DNA of 39,945 nucleotides from an uncultured Bacteroidales bacterium (GCA_947072905.1 CAMTKF010000023.1:1-39945); one strand, 5' to 3'. Shown: positions 29,684 to 39,585, numbered from the stretch's first letter. The notes: generated by a model not told the origin, from the sequence alone. Numbers and translations are program-made.

Positions 29684-30724
29684 ATGACAACGAAAATCCT
29701 AAGCAATATATCAGGCGTAATCCTAACCTCGAGCTTGGAAGATGTGACCGCGCAGACCGACCGGGAACATGTGGAGGTGACCGTGACCCGCGACCCCGGA
29801 GGAGCTAACGAGAAGTTCTTCAGTACCACTCTCTATGCCTACGGCGGTCGGGTGACCCTACACGACTTGGATGCGCTGATTGAAGAGCATTGGCGCTCGC
29901 TGGGTATAATAAGCCAAGATGTAAGAGTGGCATTTGATGAATCTACAATCACCTTCCATGCAATACACTGCAACCACGTGCTGCCACGAGGTTTTGACTT
30001 CAGGACGAACTTCTGGTTGGTTTCGTCGTCAACTATATTGCACCGCAACTCGGCCGTAGCGCTGGCGCACCTCGATAACGGAACACCGGAGTACCGCGTA
30101 AGAGTGTATCTGCGCAGCGGCGGCGTGGTGGAATCCACATTCAGCCGACAGGTCGACTCGCACTGGGTGTCATTCTCCGTAGCCGTATTGCTTGAGCATG
30201 TATTGTCAAACTCAGATGCCACTATCGAGGACGCAGCTTATTTCACAATATACCACGGAGCTGCTGAAAAAACTTTCTACATAGCCGAAGACCCGTATTT
30301 TCTGACTTTCCGCTTCCGCAACCTCTTTAACGCTCCCGAATATCTGGACCTGCCGTGCAAACTTAAGCGCAAAACCGCCGTTGACAGCAACGAGACCCTG
30401 TGCGGCCGCCGATATATACAATACGACAAGGTAATAAACAAAATATACGAGGTGGAAACCGGGCCGCTAACCGCTGACCAGGCGCAGTGTGTAGAGCAGC
30501 TGGTATCATCGTACAATGTGAACCTGATAGGCGCTTCGGGCGACACGGAAATCATAATCACAGACCACAGCTGCGAATGTGATAATGACAACGACTCACT
30601 GACAACGATGCGATTCACGTTCCGGACGGTGGATGCCCGCCCGAACTTCCTCGATGACGAAATGGATGTACCACCCATAAGCCTAAGAATTTTTTCCAAT
30701 GAGTTCAGCGCTGAGTTCTCCTAA
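29684..30724 (+). CDS. Virion protein, unassigned
   Basis: A 346-residue, strongly beta-rich protein without a recognised family. It contains C-E-C near residue 298 and ends N-E-F-S-A-E-F-S. It lies under late promoter C and just before the portal gene, overlapping the next small gene by 26 bases. Baseplate, distal tail or connector roles are possible. Confidence 0.6.
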   Translation: MTTKILSNISGVILTSSLEDVTAQTDREHVEVTVTRDPGGANEKFFSTTLYAYGGRVTLHDLDALIEEHWRSLGIISQDVRVAFDESTITFHAIHCNHVLPRGFDFRTNFWLVSSSTILHRNSAVALAHLDNGTPEYRVRVYLRSGGVVESTFSRQVDSHWVSFSVAVLLEHVLSNSDATIEDAAYFTIYHGAAEKTFYIAEDPYFLTFRFRNLFNAPEYLDLPCKLKRKTAVDSNETLCGRRYIQYDKVINKIYEVETGPLTADQAQCVEQLVSSYNVNLIGASGDTEIIITDHSCECDNDNDSLTTMRFTFRTVDARPNFLDDEMDVPPISLRIFSNEFSAEFS

Positions 30725-30956
30725 GAAGGGTCTGCACATATCGCAGGCCCGCAAGATGCTCGAGCATGGCCAACCGGTGGATCTGACGGTGGTGCGCCTG
30801 AAAAACGGAGCTTTGATCCGATATGATAACGCCGTGTCGCTGCGCTATGATTACTACAAGGGCACACGAACCATAAAGCTGCTGAAGAGCGGTGAAATAC
30901 GCACCGTGCATGATGTATGCATCATAGGCATCGACGATTTTGAAGTTTTCCTATAA
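30699..30956 (+). CDS. Small hypothetical protein
   Basis: An 85-residue basic protein. Residues 13-45 resemble a compact alpha/beta domain (I-S-Q-A-R-K-M-L-E-H-G), the rest is beta-rich. It overlaps the preceding virion gene and precedes the portal gene by 21 bases. Confidence 0.55.
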   Translation: MSSALSSPKKGLHISQARKMLEHGQPVDLTVVRLKNGALIRYDNAVSLRYDYYKGTRTIKLLKSGEIRTVHDVCIIGIDDFEVFL

Positions 30957-30977
30957 CGAAAATACCCACCACCCACG

Positions 30978-32330
30978 ATGAAAAATTATATTGATACCCT
31001 CTCAATCCACGACATACCGCTGCTGAATGCCCGGGCGGCTATTGTTACCAAAACCTCCTCAGTATTCCGCGAGAACGACAATCTGACAACACGTTGCATC
31101 AACGGCAAGGAATACGTGGCTTGGGGCGAAGATGACCAAATGCCATACGATATCCTTGACCTTATCGAAGCTGATGAAACCCTTGCCACATGCCAGGTGT
31201 TCAACGCCGAGGTTTGCTACGGCAGCGGACTGCGTTACTGCACTGCAGCCGCCACCAAAGCCGTACAGGCCGAGGTAGAGGATTTTGTGTTTGACAATCC
31301 ATTGGCTGACTACTTCTTGGGGGTGTGCCAGGATCTGATGTACTTCAACTTTGCCGTGTCGGTCATCATCCTGAATGACGACGGCACCAAAATAGTGGAG
31401 CTACACCGCAAACCGGCCTGCTATTGCCGCTTTTGCCCCGCTGATGCGAAAACAGGCAAAATCACCAAGGTGCTTTTCGGTCCCTTCCGCAATATGATGC
31501 AGCCGGGCGAATATATAGAGGAAATTGAGCTGCTTGACCCACGCTCACCATGGAAAGACCTGCAGCAGCGCATGGGGCTGCGAAGCACTCGCAGCAACCC
31601 AAACGGCGAGCGCTCTAAAACACGAAAGTTTGCCATCTTGTCGCGCTTCCCGGGTGTTGACTCCATGTATTATCCAATACCGCACTATGCCGCTCTGTTC
31701 CGCGGCAACTGGTATAACATCAAACGCCTGATTGGGGCTGCCAAAGAGTCTAAGCTGAAAAATGCCGCCCCAATCAAATACATCATAGAGGTATCGAGCC
31801 GCTATTGGGACGACCTGTTTGCCAAGCAGCACATCGTGAGTAAAGACGAGCAGGTGAAGCTGATGAACGAGAAGAAACGCGAGATGCTTGAGTTCCTGAC
31901 CAACGTGGAAAACACCGGCTCGGTGCTGTTCACCGGCAAAAGCATATCTCTCGACGGCAAAGGCGAATCTCCGGACATAACCGTTACTCCCGTCGACTCC
32001 AAAACCAAAGAGGGCGGCGACTGGGAAAGTGACATCGCCGAAGCTGTAAACATGCTGTGCTTCACGATGCGCGTACACTCCAACCTGGTAGGCTCTGTAC
32101 CGGGCAAGTCGCAAACCAACAACTCGGGCTCAGACAAGCGCGAGCTGTACACTATAGCCCAAGCCCTGAAAAAACCTTACAGGGATGTCCTCTTTCCGGT
32201 GCACGAAATCATAATACGATACAACGGATGGAAAGGTGTGCACCCGGATTGCCCGTTCATCCAGCTGACCACGCTCGATGAACATGCCGATGCAAAAGAA
32301 GTAAGCACTCAAAAAATTGATGAACAATGA
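30978..32330 (+). CDS. Portal protein
   Basis: A 450-residue protein. An early W-G-E-D-D-Q-M-P-Y-D-I-L-D-L-I motif followed by A-E-V-C-Y-G-S-G-L-R-Y, central helices, and a C-terminal region with G-S-V-P-G-K-S-Q-T-N-N-S-G-S-D-K match Bacteroidetes phage portals. It forms the ring through which DNA passes. Its position after the terminase and lysis genes, not beside the terminase, is unusual. Confidence 0.78.
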   Translation: MKNYIDTLSIHDIPLLNARAAIVTKTSSVFRENDNLTTRCINGKEYVAWGEDDQMPYDILDLIEADETLATCQVFNAEVCYGSGLRYCTAAATKAVQAEVEDFVFDNPLADYFLGVCQDLMYFNFAVSVIILNDDGTKIVELHRKPACYCRFCPADAKTGKITKVLFGPFRNMMQPGEYIEEIELLDPRSPWKDLQQRMGLRSTRSNPNGERSKTRKFAILSRFPGVDSMYYPIPHYAALFRGNWYNIKRLIGAAKESKLKNAAPIKYIIEVSSRYWDDLFAKQHIVSKDEQVKLMNEKKREMLEFLTNVENTGSVLFTGKSISLDGKGESPDITVTPVDSKTKEGGDWESDIAEAVNMLCFTMRVHSNLVGSVPGKSQTNNSGSDKRELYTIAQALKKPYRDVLFPVHEIIIRYNGWKGVHPDCPFIQLTTLDEHADAKEVSTQKIDEQ

Positions 32331-33154
32331 TACTGATGTTAGACAATGAACGCCTGCAGGAGCTGATTCCAAACGTAATCCATGAAGTTAAGGGCGAAAC
32401 CCTGCTCTACAACAAGCTGCGCCCGTGGCTGGAACAGGCGAAGGCGTGGCTTGAGCAGCATTTTTTGGGCGACCTCGAACCTGAAGGGCAGATACTCTGC
32501 GATGCCGAGAAAATCATTGTGTACAAAGCCTTTGCTATGGCAGTGCCGTCGCTCGACCTCTCTCTCAGCCCTTCAGGCTTTACGGTTATCAACACCGATG
32601 GCCGCGCTCCGGCATCAAAAGAGCGCGTTGAACGCCTTATCGCGTCAATCAACTCGTTTGTTGACCAAAACCTCGATGCCTTCGTGTTCAGGTTATACAG
32701 CGTCCCAGCGTGGCGCACCTCGAATATGGGGCAATGGTGGCTGGCTACGTTTATTCCAAACCTGAATGAGGTATGGCGCTACCGTGGCATGTCGTCTGAC
32801 ACAATGACCACCTACCGCATAATGCGCTCGCACGCACTGCGTTTTGAGCAGGAGGTGGAAGAGAATTACCTTGGCTCGGTGCTTGACGAGCTACGCGCTC
32901 AACAATATTATCTCTCGGAATTTACACCTTTGGTATCTAAGATCCGCGAGGCGGAACTGCGATACATCGGCTTCCACATGCGTGATCAAAAGGCAAAGTG
33001 CCCCGACGAACACGAAGTATGGCATCTTATACGCCCGGTTCTTGAACAAATGAAGTCATATCCCGATATTTATACACGATGGCAAGCTGAAATTGGCCAC
33101 CGTATGAAGCCGGAGCCATTCAAAAACGATGTGAAGGGAGGTTATTATTTCTGA
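32327..33154 (+). CDS. DUF6712-like connector protein
   Basis: A 275-residue protein. The opening L-Q-E-L-I-P-N-V, then L-L-Y-N-K-L-R-P-W-L and A-K-A-W-L-E-Q-H-F, matches a helical family next to phage portals in Bacteroidetes (DUF6712-like, by eye). It may be a head-tail connector. It overlaps the portal gene by 4 bases and the next gene by one. Confidence 0.65.
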   Translation: MILMLDNERLQELIPNVIHEVKGETLLYNKLRPWLEQAKAWLEQHFLGDLEPEGQILCDAEKIIVYKAFAMAVPSLDLSLSPSGFTVINTDGRAPASKERVERLIASINSFVDQNLDAFVFRLYSVPAWRTSNMGQWWLATFIPNLNEVWRYRGMSSDTMTTYRIMRSHALRFEQEVEENYLGSVLDELRAQQYYLSEFTPLVSKIREAELRYIGFHMRDQKAKCPDEHEVWHLIRPVLEQMKSYPDIYTRWQAEIGHRMKPEPFKNDVKGGYYF

Positions 33155-33933
33155 TGGCCACGACAATCAACCTGACAGTGCCGAAATCGTGGGCTGAACT
33201 CTCGCAAGATCAGCTCCGATTTCTGCTGCAAACCATAATTGAGGTGCAGGCGGCCAACCGCAATGTGAGCTTCAGAACCATGGATGACTACTCTGCTCAG
33301 TCAGCCGCTCAAGTAGCAACTTTATGCCTGCTGAAATGGTGCGGGCTGAAGATTGTCTGTGCATACGCTGACGGTTGGCTCGTGGCTCATGACGGCGTAG
33401 AGTTCAAGCTCACCGCCGGCCAAATAGCATCGGCAATCAAACATTTGGAGTGGACTAAGGATTTACCCGAAGCACCGGTGAGGCTTGACGAAGTGGACGG
33501 AGCCACGGCTGTGGCTGCCGACCTCTCAAGTGGCTTCTCGTTTGACAACTGGCTCTCCTGCGAGGCTCTGTGGCAAGTATATCAACTGACATCTAATGAG
33601 GATATGCTGCGCCAAATGGCCGAAATACTGTACCGCAAGCCTGATATAAAGCCGGATGCAGACGCCCTGCTGGGAATATTTTATTGGTGGGCTGCAGTAA
33701 AGTCTATGGTAAGTGACATGTTCCCGAACTTTTTCAAGCCGGGAGATGACGGCGAAGCGCCATCGGCAGACTCCATGCGCCGAAATATGGACGCGCAGAT
33801 TCGCGCCCTTACCAAAGGCGATATAACCAAGGAGCGTGAAATCCTGGCCATGGACGCCATAAGGGCTTTGACCGAGCTCGACGCCCAAGCCCGGGAGTAT
33901 GACGAACTTAACAAAAAGTATCCTTCAAAATGA
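33154..33933 (+). CDS. Hypothetical structural protein
   Basis: A 259-residue, mostly helical protein with a C-terminal charged coiled-coil-like region. It starts inside the stop of the DUF6712-like gene and overlaps the next gene by 4 bases. The place between connector and tail-completion genes suggests a tail-assembly chaperone-like or completion role. Confidence 0.6.
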   Translation: MATTINLTVPKSWAELSQDQLRFLLQTIIEVQAANRNVSFRTMDDYSAQSAAQVATLCLLKWCGLKIVCAYADGWLVAHDGVEFKLTAGQIASAIKHLEWTKDLPEAPVRLDEVDGATAVAADLSSGFSFDNWLSCEALWQVYQLTSNEDMLRQMAEILYRKPDIKPDADALLGIFYWWAAVKSMVSDMFPNFFKPGDDGEAPSADSMRRNMDAQIRALTKGDITKEREILAMDAIRALTELDAQAREYDELNKKYPSK

Positions 33934-34430
33934 AACAGAATTTCAACTGGGACGCGGCAGCCTTCTTCGAGCGACTGACCGAAAACAACCGACACGCCAA
34001 AATTAACGGCTATGTCTTTGCCCGGGTATCATCGCTCGAAGGCTTCCAGGGATCACTTGACAAGATGTACTCCTCAGCCGCCTTTGTTGCCGTTGATGAT
34101 ACCTCGCAGGGCTACATAACCATTGACAACTCGCCCCACACCCGGCGTGTGAAAACCGTGTTTCTGGCCATGCGCCATGCCGAGGATGATATGGACGCAC
34201 GCGAAGAGTGCATGAATAACATGCGGGAACTCTTTCGCCAATTCATGTCGGTGCTGCTGATGGAGCGTACCCGTCTGGCCGAGAACTGCATTTTTCTCGA
34301 CGAAAATATCAACTTCAACGAGATTGACCGCTACTTCTTCACGGGCTGCGCCTGCGCTTATTTCCAGATTGCGGTGGATACATATACCAACCTTGCTTAT
34401 AATCCGGATGAATGGCTGACGAAAGTGTAG
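33930..34430 (+). CDS. Hypothetical head-tail protein
   Basis: A 166-residue protein with a long helical middle and strand-rich start. No family recognised. The overlap with neighbours on both sides (ATGA; 19 bases) suggests one co-translated cluster for the head-tail interface. Confidence 0.6.
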   Translation: MKQNFNWDAAAFFERLTENNRHAKINGYVFARVSSLEGFQGSLDKMYSSAAFVAVDDTSQGYITIDNSPHTRRVKTVFLAMRHAEDDMDAREECMNNMRELFRQFMSVLLMERTRLAENCIFLDENINFNEIDRYFFTGCACAYFQIAVDTYTNLAYNPDEWLTKV

Positions 34431-34855
34431 AATCCCGAAAAAAATATGTCGAGGCTTGGAACAAAACCATGATCGACATCTGGCAGGAACGAATCTTCAA
34501 GCTTAAGGTGATGAATACCGGGGCGCTGTGGCGCTCGCCATTGCAATTGCCTGTCAGAGCCGACGGCCGTTTCTACGACATCACCCTGTCGCAGAATTTT
34601 CTCGAATACGGTCTATGGCAAGACCTTGGCGTAGGACGAGAAGTGCCACACGGCAACCCCGGCGACATAGGCCGCGACAAGAAGCGAGAACGCCGCCGCT
34701 GGTTCTCTGTGAAATACTACTCATCGGTTATGGCTCTGCGCGACTTTATGGCCGAATCGCTGGGCGATGAGTTCAAATCAATGTTCTGTGCCGCGCTTGA
34801 CTCGGACGTGGCTAAACGCAGAACCGGTTTTTACCGTCGCAAGGGCTATAAATAA
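34412..34855 (+). CDS. HK97 gp10-like tail-completion protein
   Basis: A 147-residue basic protein. The Y-D-I-T-L-S-Q-N-F-L-E-Y-G-L-W-Q-D-L-G-V-G-R-E segment followed by W-F-S-V-K-Y-Y-S-S fits the gp10-like or tail-completion type, by eye. It is the last gene before late promoter D and the tail fibre. Confidence 0.55.
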   Translation: MADESVESRKKYVEAWNKTMIDIWQERIFKLKVMNTGALWRSPLQLPVRADGRFYDITLSQNFLEYGLWQDLGVGREVPHGNPGDIGRDKKRERRRWFSVKYYSSVMALRDFMAESLGDEFKSMFCAALDSDVAKRRTGFYRRKGYK

Positions 34856-34857
34856 GT

Positions 34858-34893
34858 GTCTTTTACCCACTGATGATATTAAGCTAATTTCGC
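34858..34893 (+). promoter_or_regulatory. Late promoter D (before the tail fibre)
   Basis: GTCTTTT at 34858-34864, exactly 20 bases, then TAATTTCGC at 34885-34893. It differs from A-C in two bases of the -7 box only. The fibre gene begins at 34910. Confidence 0.65.
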
Positions 34894-34909
34894 CCTAAAA
34901 TTATTGACT

Positions 34910-37900
34910 ATGCCAATTGATAAATCCATATTGCTTGAAGCTGCAAATCTGATACGCAATGCCACACGTAACGGAGAGAATACCCCGGAACGTGTGGGTA
35001 AACTCTTTGTCGACATCATCGAGGCTCTGTATGGTGGCTCGGGGAGCGACCAGTATCTGAGTCGGACGCGTGATGACCGCAGTATCGGCCAAGTGTCGTC
35101 TGACAAGGCTTTTGAGGTGGGACATTTTGTGGCCGGAAGTGCCGGCGGCATACTTATGCAGCGCGAGGATGGCAAGAGCTATGCTGAGGTTGATGACCTC
35201 TTTGTGCGCCGCAACGCTGTTTTTGAGTCGCTCCTGGTTAAGGAAGCTAAGGCCGTGGGCGGTTGTCTGTACATTACTGACGGCGACGGAATCAAGTGTA
35301 CATCGGTGGAGGAAACCCCCGACTCTTACCTGTGCTATTTCATCTCGCAGAACAGCGAGGGTGAGGAGTCGGAGTCGCTTATGATTACTGACGACCTCGC
35401 CCTGTGCCGCCGCGGGCTCAAAGCGCATGTTGGCCAGAATGGGCGCGTGGAAACAAAGTATTATTGGCGCCGTGTGCTCAGTGTGGTGCAGAATGCCTAT
35501 ACCAACCAAGTCTCGGGCTGCAAATACGGCTACGTGGAGCTGAGCAAAACGGACTGCGACACGGGCAGCGGAATACCCTCGGCCGGCGATGAAATTGTAC
35601 ATCTCGGCTACAAGGGTATGGACGACGCCAACGCCTACCGCCAAACGGCAATTGTTATATCGGCCGTAGGTGTCAATGCTCCGTACATAATAAGCTATGA
35701 CGGCATTGACGATTACTCGCTCGCCGGAAAGGAGGTCACCATACAGGAGCGCGATGCACAGACCGGCAAGATACATGTGCGGCTGGGCGCGTATGGCGCT
35801 GCCCACTATCTGGATTACAGCCAGGCTACAGGTCTTGATGTCGCAGGACGCATTCATATCAAATCGACTCTGGGCGACAGCGGTGCCACCATAGGCGACA
35901 CCGTGCTGATGAGCGACGTGCTGTTTTGCTCCCACACCAGCGCTTCTGAAACCCCGACGCTGCCCGTTATCAACGAGCAGGGCGAGATTGCTGATTACAA
36001 GGGCTGGACTACAAATGCCCCGGCGCAAGAAAACGGTAAGTTTATTTGGCAATGCTCTTACGAACGCAAGGCTGACTGCTCGGCCCGTATATCCACGCCT
36101 ATCTGTATCAGTGGCGCTGACGGTCGCGGTATTGCTTCGGTGGAGGAACAGTACACCAAATATCCCTCGCGCACATCGCTGCCGGGAACGATAGAGTGGT
36201 ACAGCAAACCTGATGCTTTGTACCCCGTGGAAAGCGGTTGGTATGTATGGACGCGCACGGTTGTGCACTACACAAGCGGCGAACCATTGCACCAGTACAT
36301 GCCGCCCGTATGTGTGCAGGGCGAAAAGGGCGAGCCAGGCGAACCCGGTGCACCCGGAGTCGGCACGTACCGAATCGACCTCTCTAACGAAATGGCCATG
36401 ATTGCCTGTAACGCCGACGGCGAGGTTACCGGTGTTTATCCCACCTGCATAGTTACGGTATGGCAAGGTGCTGAAAAGATTAAGCCCGCAGGCATAAGCC
36501 TGCGAGGCAACGATATAGCCACCGCATGGCTTGATAAGGAAAGCGGTGAGTTCCGGACATCGGAAATCACAGCCGACAGTGCCACTGTGGATGTGATTGC
36601 AGAACTCGCTGACGGCAACATCCTCATGGCTACCATGAGCATTGCCAAAGCCAAGCCCGGCAAACCCGGTGACAAGGGCGATAAAGGCGACCGTGGCGAG
36701 GACGGCTCTAACGGTATAGATGGCGCGAACGGTGAGGACGCTGTTATCTATGAGCTTATACCGAGTGTCAACGCCGTTACCCGCAACAGCGAGGGCGAGC
36801 TGTCGGCAAGCACGGTGAGCTGCACGGTCTACAAGATTGTAGGCTCCCTGCGCTCACTCTCGCACGATCATAAGGTGCGTTACCGCCGCATGCCCTCTAC
36901 TCAGTGGCTCACGCTCTCGAAATCGAGCGTCACCGGTGCATACGCTTCGGTGGCCGTTACATCGGACACCGGCAGTTTGCAGTTTGAATTGTATGACACC
37001 ATAAACGGCGCCGAGATAGTGTATGACCGCGAAACTGTGCCTGTGCTGCTGGATGCATCCGGCTTTATGGGCGGTGAGAACTTGCTACTCGGCACCAACC
37101 GCGGCACTTATGGTTGGTCTACCGATGTTTACACCGGCACATCGACCGACCCCACCCCGATGCTGCTGTCAGCCATGAAGTCGGCTCCATTCGGCGTAAT
37201 TTGCAACAATGATAATCAGTATCCATACGGTGCTGACCTTACAGCGACTCCGGCTGAAACAGTGCCGTCTCAGGTGCTGTACCGCATGCTCTTCAATCTT
37301 GATGCTGACTTTGAGTTGAAAGCCAATCAAGCATATACACTTTCGTTTGATATGACGGTCAACTCCAAGGGCTTAATCGCAATGCAAGTTTTGGCCTTAA
37401 CCAAACTTGGAGAAACTTCTACCAACTTAAGCGGCGGATGGGCATGGACCAGTTCTGACGCTGGAGTTAAGACCGTGCGCATGGAGATTCCAGTAAAACT
37501 GAGTTCAAGGCTCGCAGGGGAAAAGTATTTGATGTTTGAATTTATCCAACAGGAAACAAATGTCGCTCAGGGTTCGGGTTACAAAGGCGCATTCTATCAG
37601 GCTCAGATATCCAACCTCAAGCTTGAGAAAGGGTCGTTGGCAACACCGTGGACTGCTGCTCCTTGCGAGTCCAACTACCTGATGGATGCGCTCGGGCAGG
37701 ACACCACCATTGAGGGCGGTCTTATACTGTCAACGCTCATACGTCTGGGATTTGTCGACTCTAACGGTGTGTGGAGAGTGGGTGCCGGTATCAACGGTAT
37801 GCTCGCACCGAATGTCGATGAATCGGTACGCAGCGGCTTGATTATGCTATGGAGCGGCGGCGACCAAATAGACGCATCGATCAGCGAGAGCGATGATGCT

Positions 37901-38806
37901 GCTACATTCCTGGTGCGCCGCGACGGCTCGGCTTACTTCTGCAAAAATCTCATCCGATTCCTGCAAGGACGCATGGAAATGGGCGACCACCTGTTTGTCG
38001 ACAAGGACGGTCTTTTCCTTCGCAACTCTGAGGGCGAACTTTATTTCAAACTCACCAATCAGAGCGTGGGTGACGAAGCTTCGCTGCTGGAATATAGCAG
38101 TTCTTCGTTTGATACCAAAACCAGTAATGAACGTTTCTCAGTCAACATTCATGAGGCTGAAATCAACTCGTCTGCGTTCCAAGTCTCTCTTGACCCGGGC
38201 CTGTATCTGTGCGATGTTAATAATAAGACATTCAAAACCATCAGTCTTAATGGAGGCAGTGCAATATCCGCTCATGGGGCTAATCTTCAGGCTATAGTGT
38301 CGGTGTCTGTAGATATTAGTGAATATGCTGACCAGGCTGTAAAAATAAAATTTGTATTGTGGCTCGAAAAGCAGATTGGTACAAACTGGGTGTCTCAAAA
38401 GTCTTGGAACTTCTATCTAACTCGTTCAGGTTTTGACACCAATACTATAACAGCATCGCTTGATGGTGGTTATAAATATCGGCTCGTCCTCAAACCTTTA
38501 GATCATTTGTTAAAAACGAGTTACTCGTTCAAAAGTACACACGGCACCTTTAAAATCACCAACAGCAAGTTGGTGCAGGGTAGCAACACCACCACCCTTA
38601 TGGGTAATGACGGTTTTGCTTCGGCTTGGCCCAAAGCAACTCTGCTCATGGCCAAGGAAGGCAAGATTGTTGCCGAGGTCAACGGTGTGGGCATACGCAT
38701 CGTGAACGATGGCGACACCAACGCCCGTCTGCAGCTGCGCAATGGCAGCAACTACTATAACTTTAATTTCGCTGCGGCTGTGAGCGCAGGCATATTGACT
38801 ACATGA
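34910..38806 (+). CDS. Large tail fibre with collagen-like repeats
   Basis: A 1,298-residue protein; ATG 34910 is chosen over a TTG six bases earlier. The first 45 residues form a helical baseplate-anchor-like start. Gly-x-Tyr repeats occur near 469-481 and 582-606, the collagen-like triple-helix blocks of phage fibres. Between and after them lie beta domains, including G-G-E-N-L-L-L-G-T-N near 720, typical of carbohydrate-binding regions. It probably binds surface polysaccharide and sets host range. No reverse transcriptase or variable repeat pair was seen. Confidence 0.85.
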   Translation: MPIDKSILLEAANLIRNATRNGENTPERVGKLFVDIIEALYGGSGSDQYLSRTRDDRSIGQVSSDKAFEVGHFVAGSAGGILMQREDGKSYAEVDDLFVRRNAVFESLLVKEAKAVGGCLYITDGDGIKCTSVEETPDSYLCYFISQNSEGEESESLMITDDLALCRRGLKAHVGQNGRVETKYYWRRVLSVVQNAYTNQVSGCKYGYVELSKTDCDTGSGIPSAGDEIVHLGYKGMDDANAYRQTAIVISAVGVNAPYIISYDGIDDYSLAGKEVTIQERDAQTGKIHVRLGAYGAAHYLDYSQATGLDVAGRIHIKSTLGDSGATIGDTVLMSDVLFCSHTSASETPTLPVINEQGEIADYKGWTTNAPAQENGKFIWQCSYERKADCSARISTPICISGADGRGIASVEEQYTKYPSRTSLPGTIEWYSKPDALYPVESGWYVWTRTVVHYTSGEPLHQYMPPVCVQGEKGEPGEPGAPGVGTYRIDLSNEMAMIACNADGEVTGVYPTCIVTVWQGAEKIKPAGISLRGNDIATAWLDKESGEFRTSEITADSATVDVIAELADGNILMATMSIAKAKPGKPGDKGDKGDRGEDGSNGIDGANGEDAVIYELIPSVNAVTRNSEGELSASTVSCTVYKIVGSLRSLSHDHKVRYRRMPSTQWLTLSKSSVTGAYASVAVTSDTGSLQFELYDTINGAEIVYDRETVPVLLDASGFMGGENLLLGTNRGTYGWSTDVYTGTSTDPTPMLLSAMKSAPFGVICNNDNQYPYGADLTATPAETVPSQVLYRMLFNLDADFELKANQAYTLSFDMTVNSKGLIAMQVLALTKLGETSTNLSGGWAWTSSDAGVKTVRMEIPVKLSSRLAGEKYLMFEFIQQETNVAQGSGYKGAFYQAQISNLKLEKGSLATPWTAAPCESNYLMDALGQDTTIEGGLILSTLIRLGFVDSNGVWRVGAGINGMLAPNVDESVRSGLIMLWSGGDQIDASISESDDAATFLVRRDGSAYFCKNLIRFLQGRMEMGDHLFVDKDGLFLRNSEGELYFKLTNQSVGDEASLLEYSSSSFDTKTSNERFSVNIHEAEINSSAFQVSLDPGLYLCDVNNKTFKTISLNGGSAISAHGANLQAIVSVSVDISEYADQAVKIKFVLWLEKQIGTNWVSQKSWNFYLTRSGFDTNTITASLDGGYKYRLVLKPLDHLLKTSYSFKSTHGTFKITNSKLVQGSNTTTLMGNDGFASAWPKATLLMAKEGKIVAEVNGVGIRIVNDGDTNARLQLRNGSNYYNFNFAAAVSAGILTT

Positions 38807-38807
38807 T

Positions 38808-39314
38808 ATGGAACATCGCAATTACAAATCTGACTTATCGGCCATTGTGCACCTTGTGCCTGCTGTAGGTTCTGCAGCCGAATTGGGTTGGCCACAGATG
38901 CCTTGGCAAATCACCATGTGGACGTGTACGCGCCGCAATGCCTATGTGGCATCGTATGACGGCACAACCGCCACCAATTGCTATAATGACAATGGCAAGA
39001 TACATGTGCTGCTCGACAATCATGGACTCGGCCCGGGCGTGCTGCACGTGGAGTTTACGGCCTACGAGCCCAATCCTGCATTTGCCGACGGCAGCCGCAA
39101 GAGCGTAGTCACATGCGGCCCGCAGGTGGAGCTTACCGCGTGCTCTGACGACAGCTCTCTGCCCGTCAATCTGTTTATTCAGCTCCCCTTAGGATTTCCC
39201 GGCACAACTCTGCCCGGCAGCGGCTGCGACTGCGGATGCACATGCGACGAGGTAGCATCGGTGGATGAGGTATTACAGATAATCGACGGCTTATTCGACC
39301 CCGACAAGGAATAA
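38808..39314 (+). CDS. Fibre-associated protein with Cys-rich tail
   Basis: A 168-residue, beta-rich protein directly after the fibre. It ends with a C-D-C-G-C-T-C cluster and V-D-E-V-L-Q-I-I-D-G-L-F. The same C-terminal block recurs in the next gene, so it is probably a shared attachment tag. Such proteins sit between fibre genes in Bacteroidetes phages and may be adaptors or chaperones. Confidence 0.65.
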   Translation: MEHRNYKSDLSAIVHLVPAVGSAAELGWPQMPWQITMWTCTRRNAYVASYDGTTATNCYNDNGKIHVLLDNHGLGPGVLHVEFTAYEPNPAFADGSRKSVVTCGPQVELTACSDDSSLPVNLFIQLPLGFPGTTLPGSGCDCGCTCDEVASVDEVLQIIDGLFDPDKE

Positions 39315-39348
39315 CATATGTATCAACCAATTAAAACCACAAACAACT

Positions 39349-39585
39349 ATGGCAGACACCAAACAAGTCACCGATCCCGGTGAGAAACGGCTCACGGTTA
39401 ACGCATTCCAAAAAGGCATGGAATCATACCACGCCAAGGCGCAGCAGGAATGGAAAGCCGAAATCGAACAAAAGATTACCGAGGCCGGCGTTGGTTGCAG
39501 CTGCGAATCTGCAACCGTAGAAGAAGTTCTCAAAATCGTTGAGGACATCTTTGCCACAGAACCCGACACCGGCACTGAACCTTAA
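39349..39585 (+). CDS. Small fibre-associated protein
   Basis: A 78-residue protein: a charged helix, then C-S-C-E and V-E-E-V-L-K-I-V-E-D-I-F, which repeats the tail of the previous gene. It may be a minimal version of the attachment module. Confidence 0.65.
   Translation: MADTKQVTDPGEKRLTVNAFQKGMESYHAKAQQEWKAEIEQKITEAGVGCSCESATVEEVLKIVEDIFATEPDTGTEP

Noticed and set aside
34901-36466. Long - strand open frame of 521 codons opposite the tail fibre
   Set aside because: It is antisense to a clear fibre gene, has no promoter or family pattern, and is explained by the codon bias of the + strand gene.
34910-38806. Possible target of a diversity-generating retroelement in the tail fibre
   Set aside because: No reverse transcriptase and no template/variable repeat pair were found in the window.
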